A program made the translations under genes and the position numbers. The notes beneath the pieces were generated by a model that did no database searches, had not been told where the DNA came from, and worked only from the letters and a program-made list of their open reading frames with translations. From assembly GCA_003449495.1 (NCBI GenBank), contig DMHJ01000152.1, positions 3,666-10,745 on the forward strand: 7,080 nucleotides of DNA. Reading direction: 5' to 3'. Within the stretch, counting starts at the first letter, position 1. Each line of letters begins with the position of its first letter. Below are positions 6,018-7,080 of the stretch, piece after piece. This stretch comes from Clostridiales bacterium UBA8153 (GTDB lineage: Bacteria > Bacillota > Sulfobacillia > UBA8153).

Positions 6018-6833
6018 CTACCCGCTACCGCCCTCTCCCAGCCCGCCGGAGGGGATGGCTGCCTCGCAGGGCACGGCCGTCTGGCACTTGCCGCAACCGT
6101 ACCGGGGGGCGAACTTCTTCCTGACAAAGTCCAGGTAGGACTGGCATTTGCCGAGAGCTTTGCCTTCCGCCTCGATGGCTCGTACCGGGCAGCGCGGGAT
6201 GCACTCGCCGCAGGTGCCGCCGGTCAGCTGGGGACAGTACCCGTACGGCCCAACTTGCCGCGAGGTCGGAGGTAGCTCCAGGTCCGTTATCACACTGCCC
6301 ATGCGCCCGGCAGACCCCCGGGCGGTGATGAAGGAGCGGCCTAGACCGAAGCTGCCCAGCCCGGCGGCATAGCCTGCGTGTCTCTCCGACCAATTGGACT
6401 TGCGGTCAACCACCTGGTACCGGGGGTCCAACGCCGGAGCCACGGCCCGCCCCCCCAGCTCCGTCACCATCTCCACTAAGCGGGCCCGCACGGCATTATT
6501 CAGGGCTTCTCCCCCGATACGCCCGTATAGCCACTCTTCCGACGGGGCTCCGGTACCCCGGTTGCTGGCTCGAACGGGCAGAGAAAAGGGCAGAAAGTAG
6601 GAGAGCACCGAGCGGGCGCCGGTCAGCCACTGACCGGGCAGACGGTGGTGGGGCCCGATTACCTCTGGAGCAAGGAACTGCTCGAACAACCCATCGCCGG
6701 CAGACGCAACGCCCAATAGTGGAGCATCGTAGATCCTGATCCCATCGCATTCCGGTAGTAGGTTGAGACTGTTCCCCTCTACGAAGGTCGCGATATCCTG
6801 GAAGAGCCTGTCCCGGGCCTTTTCCGCGTCCAT
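6018..6833 (-). CDS. QueG-like protein with two 4Fe-4S clusters
   Basis: This is a 271-residue cytoplasmic iron-sulfur protein related to epoxyqueuosine reductase QueG. A TGA lies in frame nine codons upstream of ATG 6833, which limits the start. AAAGGCGG lies about 9 bases before the ATG. The central segment VVDRKSNWSERHAGYAAGLG (141-160) followed by SFGLGRSFIT matches the QueG/vitamin B12-site region (VD...ER..A..AGLG); D143 aligns with the expected catalytic Asp. The C-terminal ferredoxin-like part has C200, C208, C211, C215-Pro and then C230, C247, C250, C256 (GCGKC, PCE), enough for two clusters. The protein ends soon after the second cluster and lacks the HEAT-repeat tail of true QueG (about 350-380 residues). 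A role in queuosine synthesis is therefore unproven; similar short proteins in anaerobes are usually annotated only as 4Fe-4S double-cluster proteins. It is transcribed toward the sugar operon. Confidence 0.85.
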   Translation of the reverse strand: MDAEKARDRLFQDIATFVEGNSLNLLPECDGIRIYDAPLLGVASAGDGLFEQFLAPEVIGPHHRLPGQWLTGARSVLSYFLPFSLPVRASNRGTGAPSEEWLYGRIGGEALNNAVRARLVEMVTELGGRAVAPALDPRYQVVDRKSNWSERHAGYAAGLGSFGLGRSFITARGSAGRMGSVITDLELPPTSRQVGPYGYCPQLTGGTCGECIPRCPVRAIEAEGKALGKCQSYLDFVRKKFAPRYGCGKCQTAVPCEAAIPSGGLGEGGSG

Positions 6834-6888
6834 CCTTGCCTGCCGCCTTTCTCATGAGCCTTCGGGTTGTCCTGCCGGCGCACTTGCC

Positions 6889-6913
6889 ATCCCACCGTCC
6901 TGCCAGGCGGGAT
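6889..6913. repeat. Inverted repeat between the transglycosylase and QueG-like genes
   Basis: ATCCCACC (6889-6896) pairs with GGCGGGAT (6906-6913) over 8 bases with one G-T pair and a 9-base loop. It lies between the stop of the transglycosylase and the start of the QueG-like gene on the minus strand. No T-run follows on either strand, so it may be a weak attenuator or nothing. Confidence 0.25.
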
Positions 6914-6967
6914 ACACAGACCACGGGATTTATGCACCAAGGCCATTGTTCGCTGCAGCTTCCGCCC

Positions 6968-7080
6968 CTAGAAGCCCCGGGCCGGGTCCCACCTGTAGAG
7001 TAGCCGGTACAGCCGGTAGGCCCGTAGCACCCGGCGGACGTAGTTGCGCGTCTCCAGAAAAGGGATATCGTCAACGGCCA
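6968..7080 (-). CDS. Lytic murein transglycosylase, C-terminal end only
   Basis: The last 36 codons of a minus-strand gene enter from the right edge and stop at TAG (6970-6968). They read VDDIPFLETRNYVRRVLRAY followed by RLYRLLYRWDPARGF. This matches the C-terminus of Slt-type (GH23) lytic transglycosylases, typically (V)DEIPFxETRxYVxxVLxNYxxY, the end of the SLT catalytic domain that cleaves peptidoglycan glycan strands. The signal peptide and catalytic glutamate would lie outside the window. The next minus-strand gene starts 134 bases downstream, so an operon with the QueG-like gene is possible but not shown. Confidence 0.75.
   Translation of the reverse strand, partial: AVDDIPFLETRNYVRRVLRAYRLYRLLYRWDPARGF

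Noticed and set aside
6496..7074. Minus-strand 192-codon frame at the right edge
   Set aside because: It overlaps both the transglycosylase tail and the QueG-like gene in a different frame, and its Cys/Gly/Arg-rich sequence is not protein-like.

Overview
The window looks like chromosomal DNA from a high-GC, endospore-forming member of the Bacillota (Clostridia/Moorellaceae-like). The pointers are a short GerD-like spore-germination lipoprotein, a YerB-type DUF3048 lipoprotein, Gram-positive-style Shine-Dalgarno sequences, and a rho-independent terminator after the tRNA. This placement is inferred from gene content and base composition; there is no rRNA or phylogenetic marker. I see no insertion sequence, phage gene or CRISPR array.

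Layout. Bases 1-218 hold no recognisable gene, only small inverted repeats. Bases 219-563 encode a small GerD-like lipoprotein; the reading frame continues in the same register beyond an amber codon to 632. A tRNA-Leu(CAG) at 838-924 has its own promoter and terminator. Bases 1074-2087 encode a DUF3048 (YerB family) lipoprotein. A GC-rich leader with two predicted stem-loops (2188-2287) precedes a tight two-gene sugar operon. Its genes are a glycoside hydrolase family 4 phospho-glucosidase (2331-3704) and, 13 bases later, a glucose-family PTS permease with the domain order IIC-IIB (3718-5088). Bases 5089-6017 contain no intact gene but carry what looks like a decayed M50 site-2 protease (about 5295-5871). 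On the minus strand are a QueG-like protein with two predicted 4Fe-4S clusters (6833-6018) and, running off the right edge, the C-terminus of a probable lytic transglycosylase (7080-6968).

How the genes work together. The PTS permease would import and phosphorylate a glucoside, and the GH4 enzyme would hydrolyse the phospho-disaccharide in the cytoplasm using NAD+ and a divalent metal. The GH4 enzyme carries CDIP where 6-phospho-alpha-glucosidases have CDMP and 6-phospho-beta-glucosidases have CN(V/I)P. With the GlvC/MalP-type permease, this points to an alpha-linked sugar such as maltose, although other motifs look more beta-like. No EIIA domain or regulator is in the window.

I found no clearly new multi-gene system. 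The points most worth a second look are the in-frame amber codon in the GerD-like gene, the mixed GH4 signature, the decayed M50 protease and the structured leader of the sugar operon.
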